DNA from: Anaerolineae bacterium | GTDB lineage: Bacteria > Chloroflexota > Anaerolineae > Aggregatilineales > Phototrophicaceae | NCBI GenBank assembly: GCA_022841825.1 | Contig: JALHQT010000002.1 | Coordinates: 269,266-333,265 of the forward strand | Length of the DNA stretch: 64,000 nucleotides | Direction: 5' to 3' | Part shown: positions 1 through 8,259 of the stretch, in pieces | How positions within the stretch are numbered: the stretch's first letter is position 1 | Layout of the letters: each line of letters opens with the position of its first letter | Program-made: the position numbers and the translations under genes | The notes under the pieces: model-generated | What the model was told of the DNA's origin: nothing | Databases searched by the model: none | The model's input: only the letters and a program-made list of their open reading frames with translations

Positions 1-735
1 GCCTGTGAAGGCGATCTTGTCGATGTCCGGGTGCTCGGTGATGGCGGTGCCGAGCGCGCTGCTGCCCGTCATGATGTTGACGACGCCCGGCGGCACGCCC
101 GCTTCATGCAGGATCTCTGCGAAGAGCAGCGCGCTCAGGCTGGTATACGAGGCGGGCTTGAGGATGACGGTGTTGCCCATCGCAATCGCGGGCGCGATCT
201 TCCAGCCCATCATCATGAGCGGGAAGTTCCAGGGGATGATCTGCCCGACGACGCCGACGGGCTGGTAGCCGGGCAGCTCCTGCTCCATCAACTGTGCCCA
301 GCCCGCGTAGTAGTAGAAGTGGCGGGCGACCAGCGGGATGTCGAGGTCGCGCGTTTCACGGAAGGGCTTGCCGTTGTCGAGCGACTCGACCACCGCCAGC
401 AGGCGGGCGTGCTTTTGCACCGTGCGGGCGATGGCGTACATGACGCGGGCGCGCGTGTGCCCGCTCGCCTTGCTCCACGACTCAAACGCCGTGCGCGCGG
501 ATTTCACGGCGTCGTCGAGGTCATCCTTGCCGCCGTTGGCATAGGCGGTCAGCACTTCGCCCGTCGCCGGATTGCGCGTTTCGTTGTATTTGCCGCTCTT
601 GGGGGCGACCCACTTGCCACCGACATACAGGTCGAACTTACGCTTGTGATCTTCCAGCCACGCCTGCGCCGCATCGGGCGCTTCCGGCGCGGGACCATAG
701 GACATGGTGTGGAACAATTCGGCTACTTTTGACAT
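1..735 (-). CDS. Aldehyde dehydrogenase, N-terminal half (partial)
   Basis: NAD(P)-dependent aldehyde dehydrogenase oxidising an aldehyde to the acid in the cytoplasm; the substrate cannot be told. The frame runs from ATG at 735 off the left edge, giving 245 of the usual ~490-500 residues. Visible are the family's conserved stretch with the oxyanion-hole Asn (IIPWNFPLMM), the NAD-binding segment (GNTVILKPAS) and the loop ending in KIAFTG at the edge. The catalytic Cys and the general base lie outside the window. An AGAGGT ribosome site lies about 10 bases before the ATG. It is divergent from the cytochrome operon at 1135. Confidence 0.93.
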   Translation of the reverse strand, partial: MSKVAELFHTMSYGPAPEAPDAAQAWLEDHKRKFDLYVGGKWVAPKSGKYNETRNPATGEVLTAYANGGKDDLDDAVKSARTAFESWSKASGHTRARVMYAIARTVQKHARLLAVVESLDNGKPFRETRDLDIPLVARHFYYYAGWAQLMEQELPGYQPVGVVGQIIPWNFPLMMMGWKIAPAIAMGNTVILKPASYTSLSALLFAEILHEAGVPPGVVNIMTGSSALGTAITEHPDIDKIAFTG

Positions 736-778
736 GAGGGTTGCGACCTCTCGTATGTGCAGGTGATGGTTATCTCCC

Positions 779-808
779 ATTATCCTGTAAAATAGACGGC
801 AAAAGCAA
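779..808 (-). promoter_or_regulatory. Candidate promoter of the aldehyde dehydrogenase gene
   Basis: On the minus strand TTGCTT (803-808) and GATAAT (779-784) are separated by 18 bases, placing a transcript start about 35-40 bases upstream of the ATG at 735. Pattern match only. Confidence 0.4.
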
Positions 809-1089
809 CTGAGGGATCATGAAATGATCACACTGCAAAAACGCGATTAAATCAGGTTAAAGCCTTTTGACTCGGCAATTTGTTTGTGATATTCTGTACA
901 AAGTAAAAATCGCGAACGTGGTGCGAATACAAAAACTGAGAGAAGTGCCGAATCGCTCGGTTCTTTTCGTCTCTGAAAAGTTTACTTTTCGTTGTTGTAA
1001 TTGTCCTAAACGCGGTATCATCTGCGCCCACTTCTGATAAAGACTTTTGGGCGCGATTTGTCAGTATAAATCGACGCGGCTAGAGAGCG

Positions 1090-1109
1090 ATCCCCATTTC
1101 ATGGGGGAT
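1090..1109 (+). promoter_or_regulatory. Hairpin just upstream of the Rieske ribosome site
   Basis: ATCCCCAT (1090-1097) and ATGGGGGAT (1101-1109) form a stem with a 3-base loop and one extra G. It ends 11 bases before the GGAGG Shine-Dalgarno at 1121-1125. It may affect mRNA stability or translation of the operon; there is no U-run, so it is not a typical terminator. Confidence 0.4.
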
Positions 1110-1134
1110 TGTATGAGTGAGGAGGACGCCAGAT

Positions 1135-1722
1135 ATGGCAAGTGCTGTTACGGCTGATGTGCAGGCAAGAGCAATCGCGACGGAACGTGCGGCGGAGATC
1201 GAAATTGCGCCCCCCAGTCGCCGTGAGTTTCTCTATTACATCTGGACGGCGTCGCTGGTCCTGCTGCTGGGGCAGGCGGGTGCTGCGCTGATCTGGTTCG
1301 CCCTTCCGCGTTTCAAGGAAGGCACCTTCGGCGGTACATTCGGCTTCGCGCCGGATCGTGTGCCGCAGCCAAACAGCGCGCCGGTCACCGTGCCGGAGGG
1401 ACGCTTCCATGTCGTCCACAGCGATGCAGGTGTCAACGTTCTCTACGCCGTGTGCACGCATCTGGGCTGCCTGCCGCGCTGGAACCCGGCGGAAAACCGC
1501 TTCCAGTGCCCATGCCATGGGTCACAGTTTGCGCTGACAGGCACCTACCTGGCGGGTCCCGCGCCGCGCAGCCTGGATCGCTTTGCGACTACGATCACAT
1601 TCACCGATGGCTCGACTGCCACGCAGAACGAAGTGGGCGACGCTATACCGTTGGATGGCAAGACGATTGCCAGCGTCGCCATCAACACAGGGCGTCGCAT
1701 CAATCATGGCAGCAAGACGTAA
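1135..1722 (+). CDS. Rieske 2Fe-2S protein of a cytochrome bc complex
   Basis: Iron-sulfur subunit that takes electrons from quinol at the cytochrome bc complex on the outer face of the membrane. The protein has 195 residues. A Tat-like SRREF motif precedes one membrane anchor (about residues 35-58). The Rieske cluster motifs are complete: C107-T-H109-L-G-C112 and C125-P-C127-H128-G-S. An in-frame GTG lies at 1117, but the ATG at 1135 has GGAGG 9 bases upstream and is preferred. It is first of three genes (Rieske, cytochrome b, cytochrome c) and is separated from cytochrome b by 168 bases containing palindromic repeats. Confidence 0.93.
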   Translation: MASAVTADVQARAIATERAAEIEIAPPSRREFLYYIWTASLVLLLGQAGAALIWFALPRFKEGTFGGTFGFAPDRVPQPNSAPVTVPEGRFHVVHSDAGVNVLYAVCTHLGCLPRWNPAENRFQCPCHGSQFALTGTYLAGPAPRSLDRFATTITFTDGSTATQNEVGDAIPLDGKTIASVAINTGRRINHGSKT

Positions 1723-1757
1723 TACCGCCCCTCTCAGGTTTGGCGAGCGGGAGCAGG

Positions 1758-1811
1758 GACGAGACATGCCTCGTCCGCTTGCAGCGTGGAGGAACGACTC
1801 GTCCACGCTGC
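1758..1811. repeat. Two intergenic inverted repeats inside the bc operon
   Basis: Between the Rieske and cytochrome b genes lie GGACGAGaCATGCCTCGTCC near 1758-1777 and a longer-looped stem GCAGCGTGG...CCACGCTGC at about 1781-1811. The first resembles the dispersed GGGACGAG/CTCGTCCC family found near 22420. They may attenuate or stabilise the operon transcript. Confidence 0.5.
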
Positions 1812-1890
1812 GAGCACGGGTGAGGTTTTAAGCGAGTGGAAGCACCGTCCCCAGGGGGATGGATATGTGTAAAGTGATGGAGCAAAAGGG

Positions 1891-3696
1891 ATGTCTGTAC
1901 TTCCATTTCCATCGTTTTTAGACGACGTCAAGGAAAAAGGGTTCAAGAAGGCTGTCTTCGAGGGCATTAACGAAGTCGTCGAACGCGCGACTGCGGGGAT
2001 GAACGTGCAGGACATCCGCGAAGCGCTGCGTGGCGAAGCCCCGTCGCGCAAGCCGAACCCACGCTTGCAGCCACATGCCGACGGCTTCTGGTTGCATATG
2101 CGCCCCAGCTACTTCCACAAGTCGGTGACGGGGATTTATCCCGAATTCCGACTGGGCTGGCTTTCCACGTACTTCGTCGTCTTCGAGACGATCACCGGTA
2201 TTTTCCTGATGGTCTGGTATACGCCCTCGCCGGAAGTCGCGTATGCCAACATGATCAGCATCATGAGTGCTGTGCCGCTCGGTCAGTTCATGCGCGACCT
2301 GCATCGCCTCGGTGCAGAAGCGATGGTGCTGATCGTAACACTCCATATGTTACGAACGTTCTTCACGGCGAGTTATAAAAAGCCGAGACAATTCACCTGG
2401 TTCACGGGTGTCATCCTGCTCGGTCTGACGCTGTTCCTCTCCTTCAGCGGCTACCTGCTCCCGTGGGATCAGTTGGCGCTGTGGGCGGTGACGATTGGCG
2501 CGTCGATGGTCGAAGCCGCGCCGCCGGAAGTCGTCGGCACGAACCTCAACCTGCTGCTCCGCGGCGGTCCGGAAATCGGCGCGAACGGTCTCTTGCGCTT
2601 CTACCTCCTCCATGTGCTGCTGGTGCCCGCGCTGCTGTTCGTCTTCACGGGCGTCCACTACTACAAGGTCGTGGTGCATGGGCACAGCCTGCCGCCAGCG
2701 GAAGAAAACATTGGCGAAGACACCGCCAAGCGCGTGCCGCTGGATAAGCGCGTCTACTTCATCCCCGACATTCTGACCAGCGAAATCATGTGGATCGGCA
2801 TCACGACCCTGATCCTGGTCATCCTGTGTACCTGGTTCTTCCATGCCCCGCTGGAAAATCACGCCGACCCGCAGAGCACGCCGCTCGGCACGACCGCTCC
2901 CTGGTACTTCCTGTGGGTGCAGGGCGCGCTCAAACTTGGCGACAAGGTCTTCTGGGGCATCATCTTCCCGACCATCGCGCTCGGCTTCCTGGCTGTCATG
3001 CCGTACCTCGATACAACGCCCAGCCGCCGGTGGGCACACCGCCGCACGGCGCTCACCGTCGCCTTCCTGATGATCAGCGCGACGACCGTGCTCTCGTACA
3101 TGGGCTTGGCGGAATTCGGCGTGCCGCTGTCGGCGGATGTCGAAATCCTCCATGAGATGACGATGGAACCCGCGCATAACCACATGGGTAAACTGCTGCC
3201 CATTCCGTTTGACCAACTTGCCGTCGGCATGTACAGCACGCGCGAAATTGACGCGGAAGCTGGGCAGGAGGCGGCGGCAATCGCGGCGCTCAACGCGGAA
3301 ATCGCCGAGAACGGTCACATGCAGCTCATCACGAATGCGCTCAGCACCGCATCTGCCAATTTCAGCGGCACGCCGAGCTTCACACTCGTGCCGTCGGATG
3401 CGGATGAGCTGCATAAGGCGCTGGAGTTCTTCAACGAGCGCATGCATCATGATGCGGACGAACTCGTCAATGCCTGGGGTGGTGTCATCATCCTGGAGCA
3501 GCAGGCAGACCTGAAGCGCGCGATGGCTTTCATGATCTGGAATGAGGTCGTCTTCGACAACGGGCGTGTCGCCTACGGCACGGATGGTGAGCCGATCCTT
3601 CGTCTGGACGAAAATGGGCAGCCGGTCACCCGTATCGCGATGGACTACGTCTACATTCATCGTGACGCGCAGTACTTCGCCGCGCCTGGGAGCTAA
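1891..3696 (+). CDS. Cytochrome b, fused b6/subunit IV type with C-terminal extension
   Basis: Membrane core of the cytochrome bc complex, carrying both b haems and the quinol sites. It has 601 residues. Haem ligand pairs are H138/H152 (13 between) and H241/H256 (14 between); the 14-residue spacing is typical of b6-type proteins. A subunit IV part with further membrane helices follows to about residue 410. The Qo-site PEWY motif reads APWY (residues 336-339), so the usual Glu is absent. The last ~190 residues are hydrophilic, not part of a minimal cytochrome b, and of unknown function. Translation starts at the ATG following an AAAGGG stretch. The cytochrome c gene starts 2 bases downstream. 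Confidence 0.92.
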   Translation: MSVLPFPSFLDDVKEKGFKKAVFEGINEVVERATAGMNVQDIREALRGEAPSRKPNPRLQPHADGFWLHMRPSYFHKSVTGIYPEFRLGWLSTYFVVFETITGIFLMVWYTPSPEVAYANMISIMSAVPLGQFMRDLHRLGAEAMVLIVTLHMLRTFFTASYKKPRQFTWFTGVILLGLTLFLSFSGYLLPWDQLALWAVTIGASMVEAAPPEVVGTNLNLLLRGGPEIGANGLLRFYLLHVLLVPALLFVFTGVHYYKVVVHGHSLPPAEENIGEDTAKRVPLDKRVYFIPDILTSEIMWIGITTLILVILCTWFFHAPLENHADPQSTPLGTTAPWYFLWVQGALKLGDKVFWGIIFPTIALGFLAVMPYLDTTPSRRWAHRRTALTVAFLMISATTVLSYMGLAEFGVPLSADVEILHEMTMEPAHNHMGKLLPIPFDQLAVGMYSTREIDAEAGQEAAAIAALNAEIAENGHMQLITNALSTASANFSGTPSFTLVPSDADELHKALEFFNERMHHDADELVNAWGGVIILEQQADLKRAMAFMIWNEVVFDNGRVAYGTDGEPILRLDENGQPVTRIAMDYVYIHRDAQYFAAPGS

Positions 3697-3698
3697 TC

Positions 3699-4832
3699 AT
3701 GCTGCAACGACTGATTTTCGAAAAGATTGAGCAGCGTATCCTGGTGGGTACGCTCGCCTTCCTCGCCATGATGGTGCTGGTTGGCTGGATCGCCATCAAC
3801 GAAGGCGGGCGCATGGCGGCGTTCGAGCAGCAGTTCCTGGCGCGCTCGATTGAACGCGGTGCGTCGCTCTTCGCGGCGAACTGTTCCAGCTGTCACGGAC
3901 TGGACAGCCGAGGTTTGGGCGGTCGTGCCCCGGCGCTCAACAGCCCGTACCTCTTCGGGCATGACTACTTCGCAGACATCCGCCGCGAAGAGCAGACGCT
4001 GAACAGCGAGAAGATCAACGCCGCGACCAGCCCAGAACGCGTCGTCGAAATCGACGCGCGCCTGGCGGAGCTGGAGAACGAACGTCAGGCACGCCTGGCG
4101 CAGTTCGGTGGGTTGGAGAACATCCCCGGCGATTACGATCCGCTCGCACCGTCGCGTCTGAGCAACCTGGGCTACGCAGGCAGCCTGCGCTCGTACATCC
4201 TGACGACCCTGATTCACGGTCGCCCGAACAGCTCACAGTACTGGGATAACCCGATGGTCGCCTGGGGTCAGCTCGCGGGCGGTCCGATGCGCATGGATCA
4301 GCTCGAAGACCTGACCAACTACATCCTCAACTACGACAAGGGCGATGCCTGGACGGTCGAGGACGCCGTGGCGGTTCGACAGTACCCGATTACGGTGGTC
4401 GATATTGCACAGGCAGGTCCCCCGCGAGAGACGATTGCGCCGCCGGATACCGATCCTACGACGATTGACCTTGACGCGGCGGTGGCGGAACTCGGCAACT
4501 TCCAGGGCAACCCGCAGACCGGACAGACGCTCTACAACGGCGCGCTGGGCTGCGCGGGCTGCCACCTCAACGCCATCGTCGCGCCGCCGCTGGAAGGCAC
4601 CTGGACGCGCGTCGTCGAGACCCGCGCCCCCGCGACCGGGCTGTCGCCGGAAGCTTACGCCGTGCATTCGATCCTGCATCCGAATGAGTACGTGGCACCT
4701 GGCGCACCCTATATCGAGCAGGCGAACTACGCGCCAGCGATGCCCGCCAACTTCGCAGGTCGCCTGACCTATCAGGAACTGGCAGACCTGCTGGCGTTCC
4801 TGCAAACACACGACGAGCCGGTGCCGGGATAA
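3699..4832 (+). CDS. Membrane-anchored dihaem cytochrome c of the bc complex
   Basis: Electron acceptor subunit replacing cytochrome c1 or f. It has 377 residues: an N-terminal membrane anchor (about residues 12-32), a first haem motif C62-S-S-C65-H66, a long middle region, and a second motif C285-A-G-C288-H289. Two Met-containing stretches near the C-terminus could give a distal ligand. It starts 2 bases after cytochrome b and is followed by a terminator, so it closes the operon. The Rieske, cytochrome b and dihaem cytochrome c set supports one quinol:electron-acceptor oxidoreductase. Confidence 0.92.
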   Translation: MLQRLIFEKIEQRILVGTLAFLAMMVLVGWIAINEGGRMAAFEQQFLARSIERGASLFAANCSSCHGLDSRGLGGRAPALNSPYLFGHDYFADIRREEQTLNSEKINAATSPERVVEIDARLAELENERQARLAQFGGLENIPGDYDPLAPSRLSNLGYAGSLRSYILTTLIHGRPNSSQYWDNPMVAWGQLAGGPMRMDQLEDLTNYILNYDKGDAWTVEDAVAVRQYPITVVDIAQAGPPRETIAPPDTDPTTIDLDAAVAELGNFQGNPQTGQTLYNGALGCAGCHLNAIVAPPLEGTWTRVVETRAPATGLSPEAYAVHSILHPNEYVAPGAPYIEQANYAPAMPANFAGRLTYQELADLLAFLQTHDEPVPG

Positions 4833-4889
4833 ACAGGTGATGAGATGATGGGGTGATGAGGCAAGAGGATTGCCCCATCACCTGATAAG

Positions 4890-4917
4890 ACGGCGATCCG
4901 CAATGGGTCGCCGTTTT
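4890..4917 (+). terminator. Rho-independent terminator after the bc operon
   Basis: ACGGCGA (4890-4896) pairs with TCGCCGT (4908-4914), followed by T residues at 4914-4917, 58 bases after the cytochrome c stop. The sequence just before it (about 4838-4883) also folds: AGGTGATG...CATCACCT. Confidence 0.7.
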
Positions 4918-4986
4918 CATTCCTATTGAGAATGAAGACTCAAGAGGCGATAAAATACAGATCGTTGGGTTTTGGAAAGACAAACA

Positions 4987-6414
4987 ATGGTTGCCCACTC
5001 AGACACTGCAACGCCCACGTCCCGCAGCCCCCGCCTGTTCATCAGCGGCGGGTTCGCGCTGGTCGTGCTGCTCGCCGCCATCTACTGGGGCGGCGCTGCC
5101 CAGCCAGGACCGCTGCTCTACGCGGGTGTCGCCTTTCTGATCGCGGTCATGATCGCCTTCGTCGCGCTGGCGTGGTGGCTGTTCCTTTCGCCGCTGCCCG
5201 CCGCACGTTCGCGCCCTTACGCGGCAAAATCGACCCCGCTGCTGCGCCAGATGCTGGCGGTGCTGGTGATCGTCTGCGGCGGCTTGTTCGTCATGGGCGG
5301 CTTTTGGGACGAGCTGTGGCATCGGCAGTTTGGCACGCCGTTCGGCGAAGACTTCTGGTGGCGTCCACACCAACTGATCTACGGCAGCCTGGCGCTGGCG
5401 GCGATCTTCGCGCTCGGTGGGCTGGCGTATGTGCTGCGCGAGAAAGGCGACCTGCGCCGCCGCTTCCGCGCCGAGCCTGGCATCGGACTGCTGGCACTGG
5501 TCTCCGGCTACCTGATGTTCTCGGTGCCGATTGACCCGCTCTGGCACGAAATCTACGGTCTCGACATCACCGCCTGGAGCCTGCCGCATATCATGCTGGC
5601 GATGGGCTTCACATGCGTCATGCTGGTCGCCGTCGCGCTGCAACTGTCCCTCGTCAAAGCGCAGTCGTGGCGCGGCGTGCGAGGGCTGACCTTGCAGGAG
5701 GTGCTGGCAGTCCTGCCGCTCGTCTGGGGCTATTCGATCTTCACGCAGGTGGCGACCGCCGAATGGGAAGGCTTGACCGCCATCGGCACCGATCAATTCG
5801 TCCTGGGCTTCTGGTCGCGCCCGGAATGGCTGTATCCGGTCGTCATCATCATGGTCGGCGTCTTCATTGGCGCGTTCGCCCTGCATGCGCTCAAGCGCGT
5901 CGGCGCGGCGACGCTGCTCGGTGCGCTGGTCATCGGCGTGCGCCTGCTGATGGTCGGCGGGCTGAATGGCGCGGATGTGGGCATGAGCGCCCAATCGCAT
6001 CTGCTGACCGCGCTGGTGCTGGTGGGCATGGATGTCGTTTATGCGCTGCGCCTGCGCCATGCCGCCGCGCCGCTGACGCGAGCGCTCGCCAGCCTCGCCG
6101 GGGCAGGCATGATGTTCACGCTCGGCTTTCTGTTCATCGATGCCAACATGGTCTACCCGCGCATCAGCGCCGACACAGTGCCAGGCATGATCGTTTTCGG
6201 CGTGATCATGGCGCTGGCGGCGGGGAACGCGGGCGCGGCGATGGGCGACTGGATCGGCGGTCTGAACCGCGATGCCGCATTGGTCGCCGCCGACGCGACA
6301 CATGCCACGCGCCAGGCGCTGCGTACCGGGCTGATTCTGCTGGTGGTGGTCGTCAGTTTCGTCCTCTGGTTCACCGCGACTGCGACCCCGCCCCCGGTGT
6401 GGACGGGGACATAG
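4987..6414 (+). CDS. Polytopic membrane protein with paired WH/PH motifs, unknown function
   Basis: I do not recognise a named family. The 476-residue protein has about 10-12 hydrophobic helices spread over its whole length. Two similar segments stand out: DELWH112 followed by RPH128, and DPLWH187 followed by LPH201. Each has an acidic residue, a Trp-His pair and a Pro-His pair 14-16 residues later, which suggests a repeated half-site that could bind metal or haem. The gene follows the bc operon terminator on the same strand. A role in respiratory complex assembly or copper/haem handling is a guess from context. ATG at 4987 was chosen; an upstream TTG at 4972 is in frame. Confidence 0.8.
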   Translation: MVAHSDTATPTSRSPRLFISGGFALVVLLAAIYWGGAAQPGPLLYAGVAFLIAVMIAFVALAWWLFLSPLPAARSRPYAAKSTPLLRQMLAVLVIVCGGLFVMGGFWDELWHRQFGTPFGEDFWWRPHQLIYGSLALAAIFALGGLAYVLREKGDLRRRFRAEPGIGLLALVSGYLMFSVPIDPLWHEIYGLDITAWSLPHIMLAMGFTCVMLVAVALQLSLVKAQSWRGVRGLTLQEVLAVLPLVWGYSIFTQVATAEWEGLTAIGTDQFVLGFWSRPEWLYPVVIIMVGVFIGAFALHALKRVGAATLLGALVIGVRLLMVGGLNGADVGMSAQSHLLTALVLVGMDVVYALRLRHAAAPLTRALASLAGAGMMFTLGFLFIDANMVYPRISADTVPGMIVFGVIMALAAGNAGAAMGDWIGGLNRDAALVAADATHATRQALRTGLILLVVVVSFVLWFTATATPPPVWTGT

Positions 6415-6448
6415 GGATTTTCATCACGAAGGCGCGGAACCGGTCTCT

Positions 6449-6514
6449 GGCGTCCCTGGCGCCCTGGCGCCAGGGCGGTTCAATCATACTAACCGCCACG
6501 ACGCCAGGGACGCC
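6449..6514. repeat. Dispersed inverted repeat, GGCGTCC...GGACGCC family
   Basis: GGCGTCCCTGGCG (6449-6461) pairs exactly with CGCCAGGGACGCC (6502-6514), with a further palindrome between them. Related copies lie at about 23822-23950, 32611-32684 and 37722-37765. Confidence 0.75.
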
Positions 6515-6593
6515 AAGAGCAGCCATTTCTGATTTGCGTGGGTAATGCTAAACTTCTGCCCTGCATTCGTTGTAGACACGAGGATAGAACGAC

Positions 6594-7139
6594 ATGAGTC
6601 AATTGGATTCGGCACCCGCGCAGCTTCCACGCATCATCACGATCATCGGTTTGGTGCTGGCAGTGGCGATGGTCGTGCTGCTGTTTATGAACGGCGGTCA
6701 GGGGACGACGGGCGGGGCGGTCGCCACGCAGCCAAGCGGCGCGGCAGGCGGCAACACGAGCAGCGTTTCGGGCGTCAACTGCCGCGAAATCGCCGAGGCG
6801 GACGCGGCGACGCAGACGACGGCGAGCGGCTTGCAGTATCAGATTCTGCGCGACTGCGACGGCGCGAACCCGACGACGGCGTCGCAGGTGACCGTCCATT
6901 ATCGCGGCACGCTCGACGATGGCACGCAGTTCGACTCCTCGTATGATCGCGGACAGCCCGCAACCTTTGGGCTGACGCAGGTCATTCGCGGCTGGACGGA
7001 AGGCTTGCAACTGATGAGCGTGGGCGAACGCTTCCGCTTTGTCATCCCCGCCGACCTGGCGTATGGCGCGGAAGGGCGACCCGGCATCCCATCGAACGCC
7101 ACGCTGACGTTCATCGTCGAGCTGTTGGGCTTCCAGTAA
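6594..7139 (+). CDS. Exported FKBP-type peptidyl-prolyl isomerase, copy 1
   Basis: Catalyses cis-trans isomerisation of Xaa-Pro bonds and probably helps fold exported proteins outside the membrane. It has 181 residues: a membrane anchor or signal segment at about 14-34, a Gly/Ser/Ala-rich linker, a segment beginning CREIAEADA, and a full FKBP domain (VTVHYRGTL, DGTQFDSSYDRG, GWTEGLQLMSVGE, YGAEG, IPSNATLTF). It ends FIVELLGFQ like its neighbour. The next gene begins 4 bases after its stop and is a close paralogue. Confidence 0.92.
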   Translation: MSQLDSAPAQLPRIITIIGLVLAVAMVVLLFMNGGQGTTGGAVATQPSGAAGGNTSSVSGVNCREIAEADAATQTTASGLQYQILRDCDGANPTTASQVTVHYRGTLDDGTQFDSSYDRGQPATFGLTQVIRGWTEGLQLMSVGERFRFVIPADLAYGAEGRPGIPSNATLTFIVELLGFQ

Positions 7140-7143
7140 TCGG

Positions 7144-7656
7144 ATGGCACTAGGTCGTCTCCTGGGAGCAGCCAGCGTCCTGTTCCCCTGCGCCCTCATA
7201 TTCATGCTCGCGACCTTTGTCGCGGTTGATACACGGCAAACGGTTGACGAGATGACCGCCGCCGTCGAAGCAACACTCACGTTAGAGGTGAGCTGCCGCG
7301 AGATCGCCGAGGCGGACGCACCGACGCAGACGACCGCCAGCGGCTTGCAGTATCAGATTTTGCGCGACTGCGACGGTCCGAAGCCGACGGTGACATCGAC
7401 CGTGACCGTCCATTATGTCGGCACGCTGGCGGACGGCACGCAGTTCGACTCGTCGTATGATCGCGGACAGCCCGCAACATTCGGGGTGACGCAGGTGATC
7501 GCGGGCTGGACGGAAGGCTTGCAATTGATGAGCGTCGGCGAACGCTTCCGCTTCGTCATGCCGCCGGAACTTGGCTACGGCGCGGCAGGCGTGGGTAGAT
7601 CGATCCCTCCGAATGCCACGCTGACGTTCATCATCGAGCTGTTGGGCTTCCAATAG
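7144..7656 (+). CDS. Exported FKBP-type peptidyl-prolyl isomerase, copy 2
   Basis: Tandem duplicate of the preceding gene, with 170 residues. The N-terminal hydrophobic segment (about residues 5-28) is unrelated in detail to copy 1, while everything from CREIAEADA to the last residues FIIELLGFQ is nearly identical. The FKBP core is complete (VTVHYVGTL, FDSSYDRG, GWTEGLQLMSVGE, LGYGAAG, IPPNATLTF). Both copies keep a Cys near the start of the mature part and another in RDCDG, which may form a disulfide. The 4-base spacing implies one transcript with copy 1. Confidence 0.92.
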   Translation: MALGRLLGAASVLFPCALIFMLATFVAVDTRQTVDEMTAAVEATLTLEVSCREIAEADAPTQTTASGLQYQILRDCDGPKPTVTSTVTVHYVGTLADGTQFDSSYDRGQPATFGVTQVIAGWTEGLQLMSVGERFRFVMPPELGYGAAGVGRSIPPNATLTFIIELLGFQ

Positions 7657-7676
7657 AAAGAATGTTTGATCGCCCT

Positions 7677-7794
7677 GCCAGATGCTCAAGCATCTGGCAA
7701 AACGCGCCTCGTAACCGAGACGATCAGCCAACATTCCAGCGTGCTTCGCCCGGTTTACCGGGCGCATTGTTTGCCGGATGCTTGAGCATCCGGC
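7677..7794. repeat. Three strong hairpins after the FKBP pair
   Basis: Perfect stems occur at 7677-7698 (GCCAGATGC / GCATCTGGC), 7748-7763 (GCCCGGTTTACCGGGC) and 7773-7794 (GCCGGATGC / GCATCCGGC). The first and third are variants of the same palindrome. One could end the FKBP transcript, but none is followed by a T-run. Confidence 0.6.
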
Positions 7795-7937
7795 GCGCAG
7801 GCAGAATAGCTGCTCCTTTACCAGTAACCCCGTAATAAATAGTCCGCTTCTCAGCAAACCTCAAGCCTTTTGTACCCTGCATGCCCCTTGCGCGCGTTAA
7901 GATTAAACGTGTCAAGTCAGAATGTCGGATTTTGTGT

Positions 7938-8114
7938 ATGTTCAACCGTCTCTTCAACCGCGTGCAGGTCTTCATCATCAGCTTCATGCTCGTCGCCTAT
8001 GTCATCCTCAACCACGACCAGTTGGCGACCGTAAGCATCCTGATCGGCTCGGTCGTCGGCGTCATCGCGCTCGCCATGACGATCCTGCTCAAGCAGTGGC
8101 CCATTGGAGAATGA
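7938..8114 (+). CDS. Small two-helix membrane protein
   Basis: 58 residues from ATG at 7938, with two hydrophobic segments (about residues 9-24 and 30-51) and little else; function unknown. An in-frame ATG at 7881 would add 19 mostly basic residues. The internal ATG is preferred because the hydrophobic part begins right after it. It stands alone between repeat-containing spaces. Confidence 0.55.
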   Translation: MFNRLFNRVQVFIISFMLVAYVILNHDQLATVSILIGSVVGVIALAMTILLKQWPIGE

Positions 8115-8166
8115 ATTTGCTTTGACGCCTCCCGCCCCAGGGAGTAATCTCTACCGCCTTAGAAAA

Positions 8167-8236
8167 AGTGACGGGTAACGAGGGACAAGACGCCTTGATG
8201 CCCTCATGACTCGTGACCCGTCACTCGTTACTCTGT
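8167..8236. repeat. GTGACGGGTAACGAG-type inverted repeat
   Basis: AGTGACGGGTAACGAG (8167-8182) faces CTCGTGACCCGTCACT (about 8211-8226) with one mismatch, followed by a further CGTTACTC. A diverged relative lies at 54058-54121. It ends just before the ribosome site of the amidase at 8260. Confidence 0.6.
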
Positions 8237-8259
8237 TGTTTTGATGAAGGCGGTAGATC

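Larger units (their letters stand above)
736..1134. other. Divergent intergenic region, aldehyde dehydrogenase / cytochrome bc operon
   Basis: About 400 bases between divergently transcribed genes, more AT-rich than the flanking genes, with no convincing ORF. It holds the promoter candidate at 779-808 and a hairpin (1090-1109) next to the Rieske ribosome site. TATAAA-like sequence near 1060-1070 could belong to the cytochrome operon promoter, but I see no matching -35 at a normal distance. Confidence 0.6.

Noticed and set aside
2350..3660. Minus-strand frame of 436 codons
   Set aside because: Shadow of cytochrome b; no family similarity and His/Arg/Gln-biased composition.
4999..6303. Minus-strand frame of 434 codons
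   Set aside because: Shadow of the polytopic membrane protein; composition (His, Gln, Arg) is what antisense of hydrophobic codons gives.
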